In this document: positions 38,497 to 50,157 of the stretch, piece after piece | How the letters are laid out: every line of letters starts with the position of its first letter | Position numbering within the stretch: the first letter of the stretch is position 1 | DNA from: Dentipellis sp. KUC8613 | Taxonomy: Eukaryota > Basidiomycota > Agaricomycetes > Russulales > Hericiaceae | Reading direction: 5' to 3' | Assembly: GCA_002286715.1 (NCBI GenBank) | Contig: NSJX01000042.1 | Coordinates: forward strand, 62,001 to 126,000 | Length of the DNA stretch: 64,000 nt | Notes under the pieces: generated by a model | Databases searched by the model: none | What the model was told of the DNA's origin: nothing | The model's input: the letters and a program-made list of their open reading frames with translations, nothing else | Program-made: the position numbers and the translations under genes

Positions 38497-39767
38497 ATGT
38501 CGCGTCCAGCAAAACCTCTCACCCTCGCGCGCGTCAACGATCTCACTTTGGGCGCGTTCTCGCGCGTCCCGCCATCGGAGACACTGGACCACCTCATCCG
38601 ATATTTGAGCACATGGAGTGGTAGCGAGTAAGCCATTATACATTACTGAGCGCTTATATGGCACTTAGACTTGACTCTAGCAAATTGTTTATGGTATGCT
38701 CGTAAATCTCCACGGGAATGAGCGATTCATAGACTTTGTCGACGCAGATCATCCAATATGGAGCAAAGTTCCTGATACCTATTCTGCAACTTCGCGCACG
38801 ACTGCAGCATCGTGCTGGGTTGCGGAAGGACCCAGTGAGCGCCGCGGCACCGGCATTGGCCAAGCTTGCCAGCATCATAAGCGACGCGAGAACGCTGTGG
38901 GGGCTCTGGGGTATGATCAGAGACTCAGGTGACATCGTGACGCTGATGATTTACACCAGGCATCCTGCCTATATTGCAATGGCTTATTGCTCTCGAACGG
39001 TCACCGTCACCGACGCGTCGTCTCCTCACACTTGAGCGAGCGCAGGGCTGGTCGATGCTTGCTTTCTACCCCCTCAACAACCTCTACTACTTCCTCGCAA
39101 ACGATATAATCCCCTCTTCCATTCCCCTCCCTTCTCTTCCCCTCTCTCGCTCATCCCAGGCCGAACCCGCCCTTCCCTCCTCCAAAACAAGTAAAAGCGA
39201 GCCGAACAGGTCGGTGAAACTGGACGCCGGAGCACTCTCCGTCTGGTCCACCCGCTTCTGGGCCATCTACGTCTTCCTGCAGCTTGCACATCTCCGAGAA
39301 GATCGTCTCCTTCTCTTGCAGAGGCAGCGAGCTCTAAGCCGCGAGAAGGTCAAAGGTCCAGAACATGCCGAGCTGAACCGACGGTGGGACGCATGGTGGA
39401 ACGAGCTTGCTGTCAACCTCGGCTATCTTCCCCTTACCATTCACTGGTACGTTGAGTATAGTTCTTTCCACCCGCTCAATGGCTGAAGCTGTCATCGAAG
39501 GTCTCTTGAGACAGGACTGTTCAAGAACGACGTGAGTCTCATCCTCATACCTCGTATTTTAGGATATTAAACCCCCGTAGCTTTGGGTATCCACCTTCGG
39601 GCTGTTCGCTGGTCTAGCTTCCTTCCGCAGTGGATGGAAGGCCACAGCGCTACCTCCTATGTCCGGGCCACCGCCTTTGACTGAGACGGATGTTCAGACA
39701 GAGGACGAGAAAGTGATACCAGCAGTGGCCCAGGAACCGGCGGCCGAAGGAAGTGCAAATATTTAAG
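38497..39767 (+). CDS. PEX11: Pex11-like peroxisomal membrane protein
   Basis: Peroxin of the Pex11 family, which bends and elongates peroxisomal membranes before division. The start is ATG 38497 (MSRPAKPLTLARVNDL). Exon 1 (38497-38627) joins a 25-base micro-exon (38669-38693), then an exon from 38748; across the joins it reads SELDSSKLFM then IIQYGAKFLIPILQLRARLQ, the Pex11 N-terminal signature. The middle has SDARTLWGLWG to ILPILQWLIALER and GWSMLAFYPLNNLYYFLAND. The C-terminal part has DAWWNELAVNLGYLPLTIHWS, LETGLFKND and LWVSTFGLFAGLASFRSGWK, the membrane-associated end. The stop is TAA 39765-39767. It has six exons. The N-terminal helices being amphipathic and the C-terminal part hydrophobic fit the family. 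No regulatory signal is seen. Confidence 0.85.
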
Positions 39768-40285
39768 AATGTGTACGGGGTTCGTCGTTGTGATTGCACC
39801 TGTCTGATCGAGCCGCGTCTGACGCTGAGCAGTCGCAGATTTGGGATATTGAATACAAGTATCACATTCCGAAGTCCTGTATGGTGAAATATTCAAAGCG
39901 CATATCGCCATGCTATCTGATGTTTTCGTCGGTGTCTATATTGCCCTTCGCCTGAGACACGTCGATGGGCAGGGTTGTCACAAATTTGACAGGAAATATA
40001 CAAGGCAATTTCTGGGGCTAATAGCTCTACACCGTGTGCGAGCACAAATATCGGGTCGGCAGTCGATATTCAGACCCCTACAGTCCACTGGGATGGGAAT
40101 GGTTCGCTCGTACGTCAATCTCGTCACTATGAGTCCAGGTGTGCGAATTCGATCGCTATAGATTGATCCTAATATTCACGTTGTTTATGCCGAAAAATAC
40201 CGTCCAAGGGCTACAAACTTCGCAACCGCGCCACATCGCAGCACGCAGTATCGCTCTAATCGACGAACTTCTGTGGCACCAATCT
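39768..40285. other. convergent intergenic, no gene seen
   Basis: Short AT-rich flank between the Pex11-like gene and the first F-box gene; nothing recognised. Confidence 0.5.
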
Positions 40286-41937
40286 TCAGCAGACGCTCCA
40301 AGGAAAACTCCGACATCCGAGACTTACATGTGTAAAAGGCCAGCCAATAGGCGAGAGGTATCTGCGATAATTATCACTCGGATAGCGCACCTCGATGCGG
40401 CCAATGAATATCTCAACGACGGTCGGGAAGATGTCGACCAGCCACATAACAATCCTGTCCTCGTCGCGCGTAATTTCTGTATCGGCACCCCATGTCCGTA
40501 TCCTAAGGCGCGGCGAGGATTCGAACCGTGTGCCATGGTCCCACGTTCTTCGCTCCGTATCGACAATTTCAACCCCCTGCGCAGTCAGGCGGTTCAGCCG
40601 CACATCTTCAAGCTTGCCGCAGTGCTTCGCCAGGAAGTACAAGCTGCGCAGTGTCAGTTTTGACCGCTCCTGATATTCGGCTGTCCAGAGGAGGGTGAGG
40701 GTGACGAGGTTCGGAAACGCCGCAGCGACGCTTTTCACGAAAGCGTCGTCGTAGTCGAGGAAGTGGGTCGAGATATGGCAGTGCTCGAGTTTCGAGAACC
40801 GTAGGAGCGGCTTCAGCGTCTCTGGCGTGACGCGCAATGTGGGTTCGTCCGGGCTCCTGGTTGCCAACTTGCCTATCTCCGTCAGCATGAGTGCGAAGTT
40901 GGTGAGCGAGTTCGGTGCGCATATGTCACCGACAAGTGACACAAAACGTTCCAGCGCCGCAGCATCCAAATCCGTATGTTCGTACCCGATGTTGAGCTGC
41001 TGAATCAGGTGAGGGTTCTGGAGGGCCTGGAGGAAACGGCCGCAAAGATCAATCCTAACCCGGCGTATTCGGAGTTCGCGCAATGCAGGGAAGAAGGGTC
41101 GCACGGGGTCGTCTGAGGAAGATGGTATGTGCGATCGGGGAGAGAGCGCGACGGCAGAAAGGTGGTGGAGGGATGGCATGGCGGCGAGGGCGGCGACCGA
41201 GCCGGGCATCAATTCTTGTTCATATGCGTCCACAAAGTGCATTGGATTAAGATGTCGAATGCACCAAGACACCGAGCCGTCGAGGTCTCGCAACCAGCCA
41301 TACTCATTCAATAGTTCCATCTCCTTGAAGTTGGGGCACCCTTCCTTGACGGTGTGGCTGATGCCTATGGGGTATACAGATAGCCGAACGAGATGAGGGC
41401 CGCAGAAAATCTCGTATTTGTGTAGGAAAGTCTTGCATTTGGTAGGCACGTCCCAGTATAGGTGTTGAAGATACGGCGTGACCTTCAGTCGATTCTGGCG
41501 GTAGATCTTCTCCAAGGGTAAAATGGCCAGCTCGAGGTCTCTTTGAGCCGCACTGAGGGTACGTATCCTGCAGAAATAGTAAGATGGTCTGCCTAAATCG
41601 GCAGTTTCGAGTATCCTTGCCGCCTCCTACCACGTAAGGATCAGCTTTCGTGGAGCATCTCGAACGGCAATAGCCTCACCTCGGCTAATTGTCCGTCCCG
41701 TACCCCAAGGACAAAAAAGATTGGGGTGACGGAGTCCAAGTTTCGCCACAGTGCGTTGAGGCTGGGTTCTAGGAATTGCCTACAGGTAAGAGCCAAGCCG
41801 AAAAGCGTTGCTTCAACCATGCACAGACGGCGGCCTTTGCTCGCTGCTGCAGTTTGTTCCTTGGCGATATCATGAACGGGACGAATGTGTTCTACGATCT
41901 GTTCCACGATTTCAGGGATCTGTAAACAATGATGCAT
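40286..41937 (-). CDS. F-box protein, tandem copy 1
   Basis: Predicted substrate receptor of an SCF ubiquitin ligase. Start ATG 41937, stop TGA 40288-40286. Exon 1 has the basidiomycete-type F-box: MHHCLQIPEIVEQIVEHI, then LFGLALTCRQFLEPSLNALW and RNLDSVTPI. An intron at about 41627-41683 (GTGAGG donor, GTGGTAG acceptor) joins QLAE to EAARILETADLG. Exon 2 (about 445 residues) contains degenerate leucine-rich segments such as PFFPALRELRIRRVRIDLCG, HLIQQLNIGYEHTDL, TLKPLLRFSKLEHCHISTHF and AFPNLVTLTLLW, ending in a block with RRTWDHG. The substrate is unknown. It is closest to copy 2 by layout and motifs. Full length is about 530 residues, intact. Confidence 0.82.
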
Positions 41938-42639
41938 GGGCTGGTTGCGATCGGATATCCCGAGAGGTGAGGTGGAAGAGAGGGCAGCTGCAAAGACTTG
42001 GTAAATCTAAAGCAACTCGCCTGTACACACCAGCAGAGGTTAGGAAAGAACGTGTGCAGCGCATGTCAGAACTGTTCCTCGATATAAGGACGTCTCTCAA
42101 AGTTCGAACTCCACTCCTCCTTATGAAGAGATAGCAGCTCTATATCCGGAGCCTGAGGTTCGGTGGAGAGTCTGCATGCTTCGATCGTTGAAAAAGGCGA
42201 ATGGCTCGCCCTGTCAAATTATCTTTCGCATGTCTTATGAGATCATGGCGAAGGAATAGAATGCCCACGAATTACGCAAAGACGGGAAGGCTGAAGCTGC
42301 GTCCACTCACCAGGAAGGTCTGTGTACGTAGATTGACGGATCAAATACCTGCGTCCCCGGAGATGACTCTCACGGGGATTTAGCTCGGGTCCCTCAGGGC
42401 GAGTAGAAGGGAAGTCCCTACGGACTCGATGCCAAGAAAGGGAAGAAGCTCATCGACATTCGTATTTCATCCAAGCCAACTTTAATACCTACATCGAAGG
42501 TGAAAGTAAGACACAAAGATAAATTTGAAAGAGGCGGCCTCGTTACCATATCAAACACGTCCGTCGCGTACATGACGACGCCGACCACGATCCTGCATGT
42601 CTACATAGAACATGCTCCTACTCAATGCTTCTTGAATTA
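41938..42639. other. spacer between F-box copies 1 and 2
   Basis: No gene is seen. It should include the promoter of copy 1 and the 3' region of copy 2. Confidence 0.5.
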
Positions 42640-44322
42640 CTAAATTTCTGCAGGCACGAAGTTCAATAGATGTCCGAGTCGTAACAATGACACGCTCACA
42701 TGCGCAAATGGCCAATCGCCCGGCCGCAAGCCGTATCTGCTTCGACCCCGGCGCCGCGAGTACTGGCGAATATACACCTGTATGCTGGCGATGGAAATCT
42801 CGACGATATTCGGGAAGGTGTCAAGTAGCCATGAAGCCACTTCCCGTGCCCGGTCCTGAATTGCACTGTCGGCATCCCAAACCCATATGCCAAGAGCTGG
42901 CGAGATATCTGCGCAGATAGCGTGGTTCCATGTCCGCCTGTAAAAGCCGACCCCAAGTGGATCCACGGTCAACTTGTTCAACTTCACATCTTCGAGTTTG
43001 GGGCAGAATTGAGCTAGATGATGCAGGCAGTACATAGTCAGTTTCGACTGAACCTGGTACTTGGGTATCGAGAGGAGGGTAAGGGTAACGAGGTCGGGGA
43101 GCGCCATGGCAATGGCCTTCACAAAGTCGTCGTCGTAGTCGAGAATGTGGGTGACGACGTGGCAGTGTTTGAGTCTCGAGAACTGCAAAAGAGGCTTGAG
43201 CATATCCGGCGTGACACGGTATGCGTCCTCGTCTAGGTCTACAGTCCCGACTTCTTCTACCTCCGTCAGAACCAATGCAAAACCAGACAGTGTCGCCGCG
43301 ACACATATATTGCCAACAAGGGATACAAATTGTTTGACTTCAACAGCACTTGAATTCGCGAGTTCGTAACCGATGTTGAGTCGTTGAATGAGGCCGGGAT
43401 CATCGAGTGCCTGAAGAAGGCGACAACATAAATCAAATGTGACGCAGCGGACTCGCAGTTCGCGCAAAGCTGGAAAAAATATACTTGAAGGGTCACGTGG
43501 AGGAGGCGGTATATAGCAGGGGGCAGATATTGAAGCAGCGGACAAGCGCCGGAGGAACGGCATTGCCGCCAAGGTCACAATAGACGTAGAGGTCAAATTG
43601 TGTGTGAAGCAGTCGATGGTGTGCATTGGGGGGAGCTGTCGAATACACCGAGATACAGCGTCATTAGGGCGCGAGAATTCGCTAGAGTTGCCCATCAATT
43701 CTATTTCCTTAAAGTTGGGACAGTTCCTGGTGGCATGGTAGATGTCTACAGGGTATATAGATAGACGGGTGAGCTGAGGTCCACAAAAGATGGAGTATCT
43801 GTGAAGGAGACCCTGATATATGGGAGACACATCCCAGCGTAGATATTGAAGATATGGCGTGATTCCCAGCTCAAGCCGGAAGTGAACCCTCTCCAAGGAT
43901 GAAAGTGTCACCAGGTCTAGATCCTTGCCTGCTACATGGAGGGTGCGTATCCTGCAAAAGTAGTAGGCTGCCCTATTTAAATCAGCGCTGTCGACTATCC
44001 TTGTGGCCTCCTGTAACCGGCAGCATAAGACATTGCAAGGCATGATATATGAAGACTACCTCACTTTGTTTGACTGTCTTGTATGTATGCCGAGAATGAG
44101 GAAGATCGGGGTGACGGACTCTAGATCCCGCCAAATGGCGTTCAGGCTGGGCTCCAAGAAATGCCCAGAGGTAAGGGCTAAACTGAGAAGCAACCCGCGT
44201 CCCGTTCCCAAATGACGTCCTTTCCTCCCGAAAGTCGTCTGTTCCTTGGTGGGATCGCGGGCGGGATACACAGCTCGGATGATTTGGTCTATGATCTCTG
44301 GGATTTGCAGGCAGCGATGCAT
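42640..44322 (-). CDS. F-box protein, tandem copy 2
   Basis: Same architecture as copy 1. Start ATG 44322, stop TAG 42642-42640. Exon 1 reads MHRCLQIPEIIDQIIRAVYP, then LLLSLALTSGHFLEPSLNAI and WRDLESVTPIFLILG. The intron at about 44015-44059 (GTGAGG donor, TTACAG acceptor) joins SNK to EATRIVDSADLNRA at the position seen in copy 1. Exon 2 has FFPALRELRVRCVTFDLCCR, LIQRLNIGYELAN, MLKPLLQFSRLKHCHVVTHI and LPDLVTLTLLSI, then YRRTWNHA. The C-terminus has a Tyr/Arg-rich run (RQYSRRRGRSRYG) absent from copy 1. Predicted SCF adaptor, nuclear or cytosolic; target unknown. Confidence 0.82.
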
Positions 44323-45414
44323 GCTGTCAACTGCTGCCTGAGAAGTCGGGAGTGAAGATCAGGGAGTGGTCGACAGAGCTAAGAGGCATTGCCGGGAGTG
44401 ACTCGCATATAAAGTTTTCGGGAGAGACCGTACATGCCTTATGCAGGTACCTTGGGGCCTGAAGCTGAAGCCTGTGACCGACAGAGTGCCCGCGCGCTTC
44501 GACAACTGTATAAGGTAAACGGTTCGGGGGCGATTCGGGTGTCCATTTTTCACACCCTGTGCAGGAAGGACAGCCGTTGCAGAGCCCCCACAACCAGTGT
44601 AAAACCTTGCACCTGCACCGCGCATCCTATTCAATACGAGTCTACTCACGTGTAGTTAGTTCCTATTATAATTACTTTGAAACGCTAGCGACATACCAGC
44701 CTTTCGTGTACGAACGCAGCACACCTACAAAGCACGACGATAATCTTGCCGAGTGAAGACATTTCAACCGTTGGAACAAATGCGTGAATGCAGCGAGCAG
44801 GAAAGCTTCGCCACTATGATTGCAGAGCGACCTCATTGACGCGCTGGTTGTTCGAAGCCTCGACTCGGATTGCTATATTTGCCTTTGTTTGGTTTTTTCG
44901 ATGGACGACTCAAGTGCTGTACATCATAACGCCAGTTCCTACTCGAGTGCATCCATCATATTAATATTGTTGTAATGAAACATTGCGGGGTATAGTAAAG
45001 AAAAGTTAATAGATCTCCAATCATATGCTGCAAATGACACCGCCGACAATGAACACATTGAACGGCACGTGTGCACGAGTGATGCCACATATCATACATA
45101 AATGCAGGTATCTCCACCCAAATACGTATATATCGTCCAAAACAACCCCGAATCCTCCCTATCCTCTGGTCAAGAGTATGCATCTATCTAAATCACCGAT
45201 AGTGGGAAAATGACGAACATCGCAATTGACATCAACTAAATATCGGCCAGCACCGCTCGCCTCCATCTTCGTTCACATCATCGTTTCCGAATATCTATAC
45301 GAATCCTTGGTTAAGGGGGAGATTGTACAAACAAAATGGGATTATGACTGACTCTGGAACAGGCTGATAGCGGAACTTATCGCGAACATGTAAGGCAGAA
45401 GTTCACATCAAGAT
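44323..45414. other. spacer between F-box copies 2 and 3
   Basis: About 1.1 kb of AT-richer sequence without a supported gene; short frames only. Confidence 0.5.
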
Positions 45415-47049
45415 TCAGAGCTTCGGCAGCCAATTATTGATGGCAGCGTCCGCAGTGCTCCTGACGTTAGGAAAAACGGCCTTCAGACGACCTGCGACTT
45501 CGCGTAGCTGACCACCAGCTGATCGTTCCAGATCACGGAGCCATAGATCGAGGCCCGGCAACGTACCAACCGTCTCGCTATGGTCCCAAGTTCGCACCAT
45601 TCGACTTAACCACATTCTCATGTCTTCCGCTGTCGCCCGCCTGTTGAAGTTGAGCTCGACAAAATAAAGGTGAGGGCAGTTCTTGGCCAGTGGTAGCAAT
45701 CCGGGTAATGTTAAGTTTGATTCCTCCTTATGCCATTGAAGAGGGAGAAGGACGAGCACGCGGAGGCTCGGCCAGGACGTTGCTACGCTCTCCAAAAATG
45801 TATCGTCAATGTCGAGTGATTGAACGTGAATCTTGCATTCTTCCATGTTCTTGAAAGGAAGCAAGGGCGAGAGCATCGCCTGCGAAACGCGGAAAGCGTC
45901 AACGCGTCCGCGTCCGTCAGCTAGATCACTGTGTATTTGATCGGGAGATAGATAGAAGTCAACCAAGGCGGCGAAGCAGAGATTTCCGACAGTTGCAATG
46001 CAGCCGCCAACTGCAGTATTCCGATCTTCTTTGTGAAGCTCGATTTTAAGACGTTCTAGCTGCTTCATGTTGTCGACCGCTTGTAGGAAGCGGGAAATCA
46101 CGTCAAGCCGAGAGCGACAAAGGCGGAGACTTCTAATCGCTGGCAGAAAGGGAACTGACGCCGGGGCCCGGGGAGAAAGGTAGGGCCACGGTTCGGGTGG
46201 CAAAGTGGACAATGTCAATGTTTCTAGATGAGGCATGGTCACGATGCGTGCAAACGCTTCGGGGGACGGGTGGTGAAAGTTCGACTTGACCAAACGTAGC
46301 GAAGGTGCATACAACACGAGGTTCGATACATAAGCATCTTGCTTTCTGGTCGTTTCTTCCCTGCCTTCGTACAGAAAAACAAGCTCTTCAAGGCCAGAGA
46401 GAGAATTTCCCAGCATACCAGCAATCTTTGGTGCTGAGATTTCCAAATTCGGTGGCTTGATGGTCAGGAATGCGAGGTTGGGTCCACAAAACGGTATGAA
46501 GCCGAAGTGCTCTTCGTCGGGTACCCTCCAGACAAGAGAGCGGAGGTTAGGAGTGACAGCGGAGCCTAATGTCTTTTGATGATATTGTAACATCGTCTTG
46601 TACACAGGTGGATGATATTGATCAACAAGTAAGCTGCGGACTCGTGGGCTGTAGTAATCGAGCCTGTCCCATTTTGCTTCTGCAAGTAGCCGCAATTCCT
46701 AAAAACATGTCATTGATACGTCCAATGGTCCTGTAATGCAGACAATACTTACTTTCATGGCAGTGACGCTCATATAGACGCGGCATGTCGATGAGCCCCG
46801 GTAATCAGGCCACAGATCTCTCGTCGGAATGACATCTAGGACGTGAAGAAGCGGGAACATGGAATCCAGGTCTCTCCAAAGGATGTCGAGGCTCGGTTCG
46901 AGAAAAGCCTTACAGGTCAATGCTAGAGCAAGGACATCCCTGCGGCCCTTCTTTATCTGTACAAATCCGTGGTGTCTTGGGTCGTAGGCTGGAAGGAGCT
47001 TGGTCGCGATCTCGTCAAGTAACTCCGGAATCTGAAAACATCGATGCAT
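45415..47049 (-). CDS. F-box protein, tandem copy 3 (divergent)
   Basis: Start ATG 47049 (MHRCFQIPELLDEIATKLLP), chosen because copies 1 and 2 start at the same residue; further in-frame ATGs upstream (e.g. 47082) are possible. Stop TGA 45417-45415. The F-box part continues with VLALALTCKAFLEPSLDILW and RDLDSMFPLLHVL. The intron (GTAAGT donor near 46756, TTTTAG acceptor near 46699) joins TAMK to ELRLLAEAKWDRL, again the family position. Exon 2 contains LRSLVWRVPDEE, FCGPNLAFLTIKPPNLE, MPHLETLTLSTLP, FLPAIRSLRLCRSRLDVISR and a C-terminal RMVRTWDHSETVGTLPGLDL block. It is more distant from copies 1 and 2 than they are from each other. Predicted SCF substrate receptor. Confidence 0.8.
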
Positions 47050-47853
47050 CTTTGAGCAGGGCATAAGTTCATGCACTATCATCTCTTGTATCCAGAGACT
47101 GGTGCCACGCAAACTCACCTCGATGGTTATGGCTAATCCGTTAGGTCGTAGGGAGGACGCAGGTAAGTGAGGCTTCCGGACTCGGACTCACGCTTGTACC
47201 AGCAGGTGCATCGCATCTTTTGTGTCCCGTGCACGCCTGGGCGTCAAACAGAAAGCGCTGGGCGCCGTGTCGTCTGAACGATCAGTCCCAGGTCGTCAAA
47301 GTGTGGGCAGATGGAAAGGATGGAGATGCATATGCACTGTCACAGGCGCGAAGCGAGTCATGTTCATAGTAGAGATCAAAATGCACGATGAGCTGACAGC
47401 GCGCGGCCCTTCGCCGCTCCGCCGTTGGCCTAAAGCTTTTATGTTAGACTGGAATCTCGCGGTGTGCAAGAAAGATTTGTACAGTCAACAATGCTCCCAT
47501 ACGATTAGGAACCATTCCCTATCTATTCGCCGGATCATGGCGTAGAACACACAGCTCATACATCGGTCAGTGTCAATGTGTATGGGTATGATCACATAGT
47601 ATGTTCATTATTCAGTCGCGGTCATAGGCCTGAAGTTTCGTGCCCATGATATGCCAGCTGCCACATTGCTTTGTGACTGCTCGCAGCAACTGGCCGCCGG
47701 CAGTCCCCTTATATAGCTCCTCTGTCCGTTGTGCCCGGTGGCTGATCGATGTTGGATCGGTGTCAAGGCTGGCCGGTCAAAAAGGCAGCTCGTCCCCTTC
47801 ATCTTCAAATTCCTCACATGCGTTGCGGACCTGGACGAGATGCCAGCCGCACA
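47050..47853. other. spacer, F-box copy 3 to the pseudogene
   Basis: No supported gene. Short plus-strand frames (47222-47545, 47640-48182) have no domain and overlap the antisense of the pseudogene. Confidence 0.5.
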
Positions 47854-48397
47854 TCAGACCACGAAATCAAACAGACCTTTCGGAGACGAAATATGACTTA
47901 CCCAAGGATAGGGCTTCTGCTGATCGTAAACGACTCTATCGCTCGGACGTGTGGTCCTGTCGCAGAGGGCGCGAGCATAAAACTCGACAAACGGATCGGG
48001 GCTCCACATCATATTTGGGAAAATGTGAACCAGACGCACTGCGACGTCGCATAGTTGCTGTTTCATCAACTGCGTCAAGCCGCCCAGCCACAATTCGAGA
48101 CGAGGCAAATCATGACCCGTCGCAGGGTGGTCCCACGTCCGCACCATCTTGCCCAAGTCGCTGTCAAGCCCCTCCGCTGTGAAACCCACGGCATACCACG
48201 GAGGATGCTGTAGATCGGCTCATGGGCCTGCAAGTCTCGCCACAAGACATCAAGGCTGAGTTCGAGAAAGCCTCTACACGGCATTGCCAGAGCAAGAACA
48301 TCTTGGCGGCTCCGCTCCACGCATTCATACTTGACATCGCAAGTTAGGAAGACCTGATAAGCGATCTCATATACCAGTTCCGGGATCTAAAACTGAC
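47854..48397 (-). pseudogene. F-box copy 4, internally deleted
   Basis: The N-terminal part reads IPELVYEIAYQVFL, DVLALAMPCRGFLELSLDVLW, RDLQAHEPIYSIL, matching the F-box exon of copy 3. It then runs, after a frame change, directly into AEGLDSDLGKMVRTWDH and LPRLELWLGGLTQLMKQQL and VAVRLVHIFPNM, matching the extreme C-terminus of copy 3 (MVRTWDHSETV, LPGLDLWLRDL, VAGRLKAVFPNV). About 350 residues of leucine-rich sequence and the usual intron are missing. The start is also lost: where copies 1-3 have MHxCxQIPE, this copy has a TAG immediately before IPEL. It is a deletion pseudogene. Confidence 0.8.
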
Positions 48398-48807
48398 CTC
48401 GCTTGATCCTGGCCAATGACTAAGGGGTGAAAGTTGAATATAGTGCTGAGAAGGTCACGGTTGCGAATGGTAGGGAGTTAGAGACACGAGGCGAATTGAG
48501 TGCCGGGTGCCTGGTGGTGACATCCGCGTGGTCGGTCACTGCACAAAGGGACTGTCTAACGCACGTGGGGGAGGACGGTCTAGTGACCGTATTTTGTTGT
48601 CTTGCATCGTCGTTCTCGGCCTCACAATAACGCTGCAACCTGGGCAGCCGTGGAACGGAATGAAGTATACCAAGAGACGCCATCTATATATCATTATATA
48701 CCAGCAGTGCGATAAACTATTCGAACCTACACCACGGAGTGAGCATCCAGAACCAGCCGCGAAAAAGAGCCAGAAACGAAAACGCACATAATTTATTCCC
48801 CCAACCC
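48398..48807. other. flank between F-box pseudogene and permease
   Basis: No gene seen; probably the 3' region of the permease gene. Confidence 0.45.
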
Positions 48808-50157
48808 TCAGCCCAACAACCGCGTCCGCTCATTCGGGAGCCCGTCCTCCTCGCCCTCATCCACCCTCTTCTCCTTCCTGACCTTACCCCACACATGCCA
48901 GCACGCGCCCTTCACCACGCCGACGACGCTGCGCACGGCCCAGTCGCGCGCGCGCCACACGGCGTGTACGCGCGTATCGATGCGGTCCTGGCGGATGCGG
49001 TGCTCGCGGTCGAGCACGATGACGAACGCGAACACGGTCGTGATGATGCACGAGAGCGTCGACGCGCTCGAGATCATGAACATGATGACCATCTGCAGGC
49101 GCGCGGCCTGCTGCACGGACGAGCCGCCGAGGATCGCGCCGGTCATCATGCCGGGGATTGCGATGATCCCGAGGACGCTGCGGGGGGTGGACGGAGAATG
49201 GAGCACGGGAGATTGGAGATAAAAGATGGTCAGGCGGCGCGCTGGAAATGAATGTGGGAGTGTGGGTCGCACCTCATCTGGTTGATCGTCGGCGTGAGGG
49301 CGAGGCGCAGGGCCTCTTTTGCAATGGGCATACACGCCTCGAAGCGGGACGCGCCGAAGGCGAGATACGTCTCCGTCTTGTCTCGGTTCTCGCTGGGAAC
49401 GGATCATTGACAATTGCGCCCAGAGTGAGTTCCCAAATAGGCACGAGGGACATGAAAACGCACTCGAGCTCCTTCAGGAAGTAATTGACAGACACGGCGA
49501 TATTGGAGATCGTGCTCCCGCAGAGCATGCCTACGATCGGAACTGGCGCGGATGTTAGCAGGAGAAAGCGAGAATAGATGGAAGCGTACTGTATTGCTCG
49601 GGCTTCCAGAACGGTTGAATGTTCATGGCGAAGCGGATCCCGAGGATGGAGACAGGAATAGTAGAGAATAGCATCGCACCGAGCACGGCGAAGAACTACA
49701 AATTCCATTAAGCCAGCGGGATAGGGGGGGAACGAAGTGAGCGGTACCATATGCCGATATCGTCGCCTGCATTTGTTCGCGACTTCGTAAAGATAGCCTA
49801 AATAAGAACAACACGCCGATACGCCCAAAAGAAACTCACCGGTCTCGAACGTTCCCATAAAATTGAGGAGCACTTCACACGACATCAACATTCCACAAAA
49901 ATCCACAGAAGATACAAGATGCACTCACACGCGATACCCGCCACCGCCAGCATACTATCCGTCGCAAACACCCGCTGCAGGATAGTCGCCACGACCGCCA
50001 GCTGGACGATGCAGCGAATCGCCGCGGTCAGGAGCGAGCCCCCGACACCGAGCCCGAGCACATGCGATAAGGCCGCATCGAACAGCACGAACGACAGCCC
50101 GAGCCCGACGTTCGTCCACTGCAGGTGGGTCTTGGAGTCCGCAGGCAGGTCGTCCAT
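48808..50157 (-). CDS. UPF0014/FetB-like membrane permease
   Basis: Multi-pass membrane protein of the UPF0014 family, whose members include bacterial FetB (iron export permease with the ATPase FetA) and plant ALS3/STAR2 (metal tolerance). Start ATG 50157 (MDDLPADSKTHLQWTNVGLG), stop TGA 48810-48808 after ERTRLLG. Visible family sequence: LTAAIRCIVQLAVVATILQRV; LLNFMGTFETG joined to AIFTKSRTNAGDDIGI; AMLFSTIPVSILGIRFAM with IQPFWKPEQY; GMLCGSTISNIAVSVNYFL; RDKTETYLAFGASRFEAC then PIAKEALRLALTPTINQM; and SVLGIIAIPGMMTGAILGGS with RLQMVIMFMISSAS. About six exons. A long basic C-terminal tail follows the last membrane segment. No partner ABC ATPase gene is nearby. A metal-related role is inferred from the family only. 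Confidence 0.85.

Noticed and set aside
40505..40530. GGTTCGAATCC-like tRNA B box on the minus strand
   Set aside because: It lies inside the coding sequence of F-box copy 1 (TRFESSPR) with no A box or cloverleaf.
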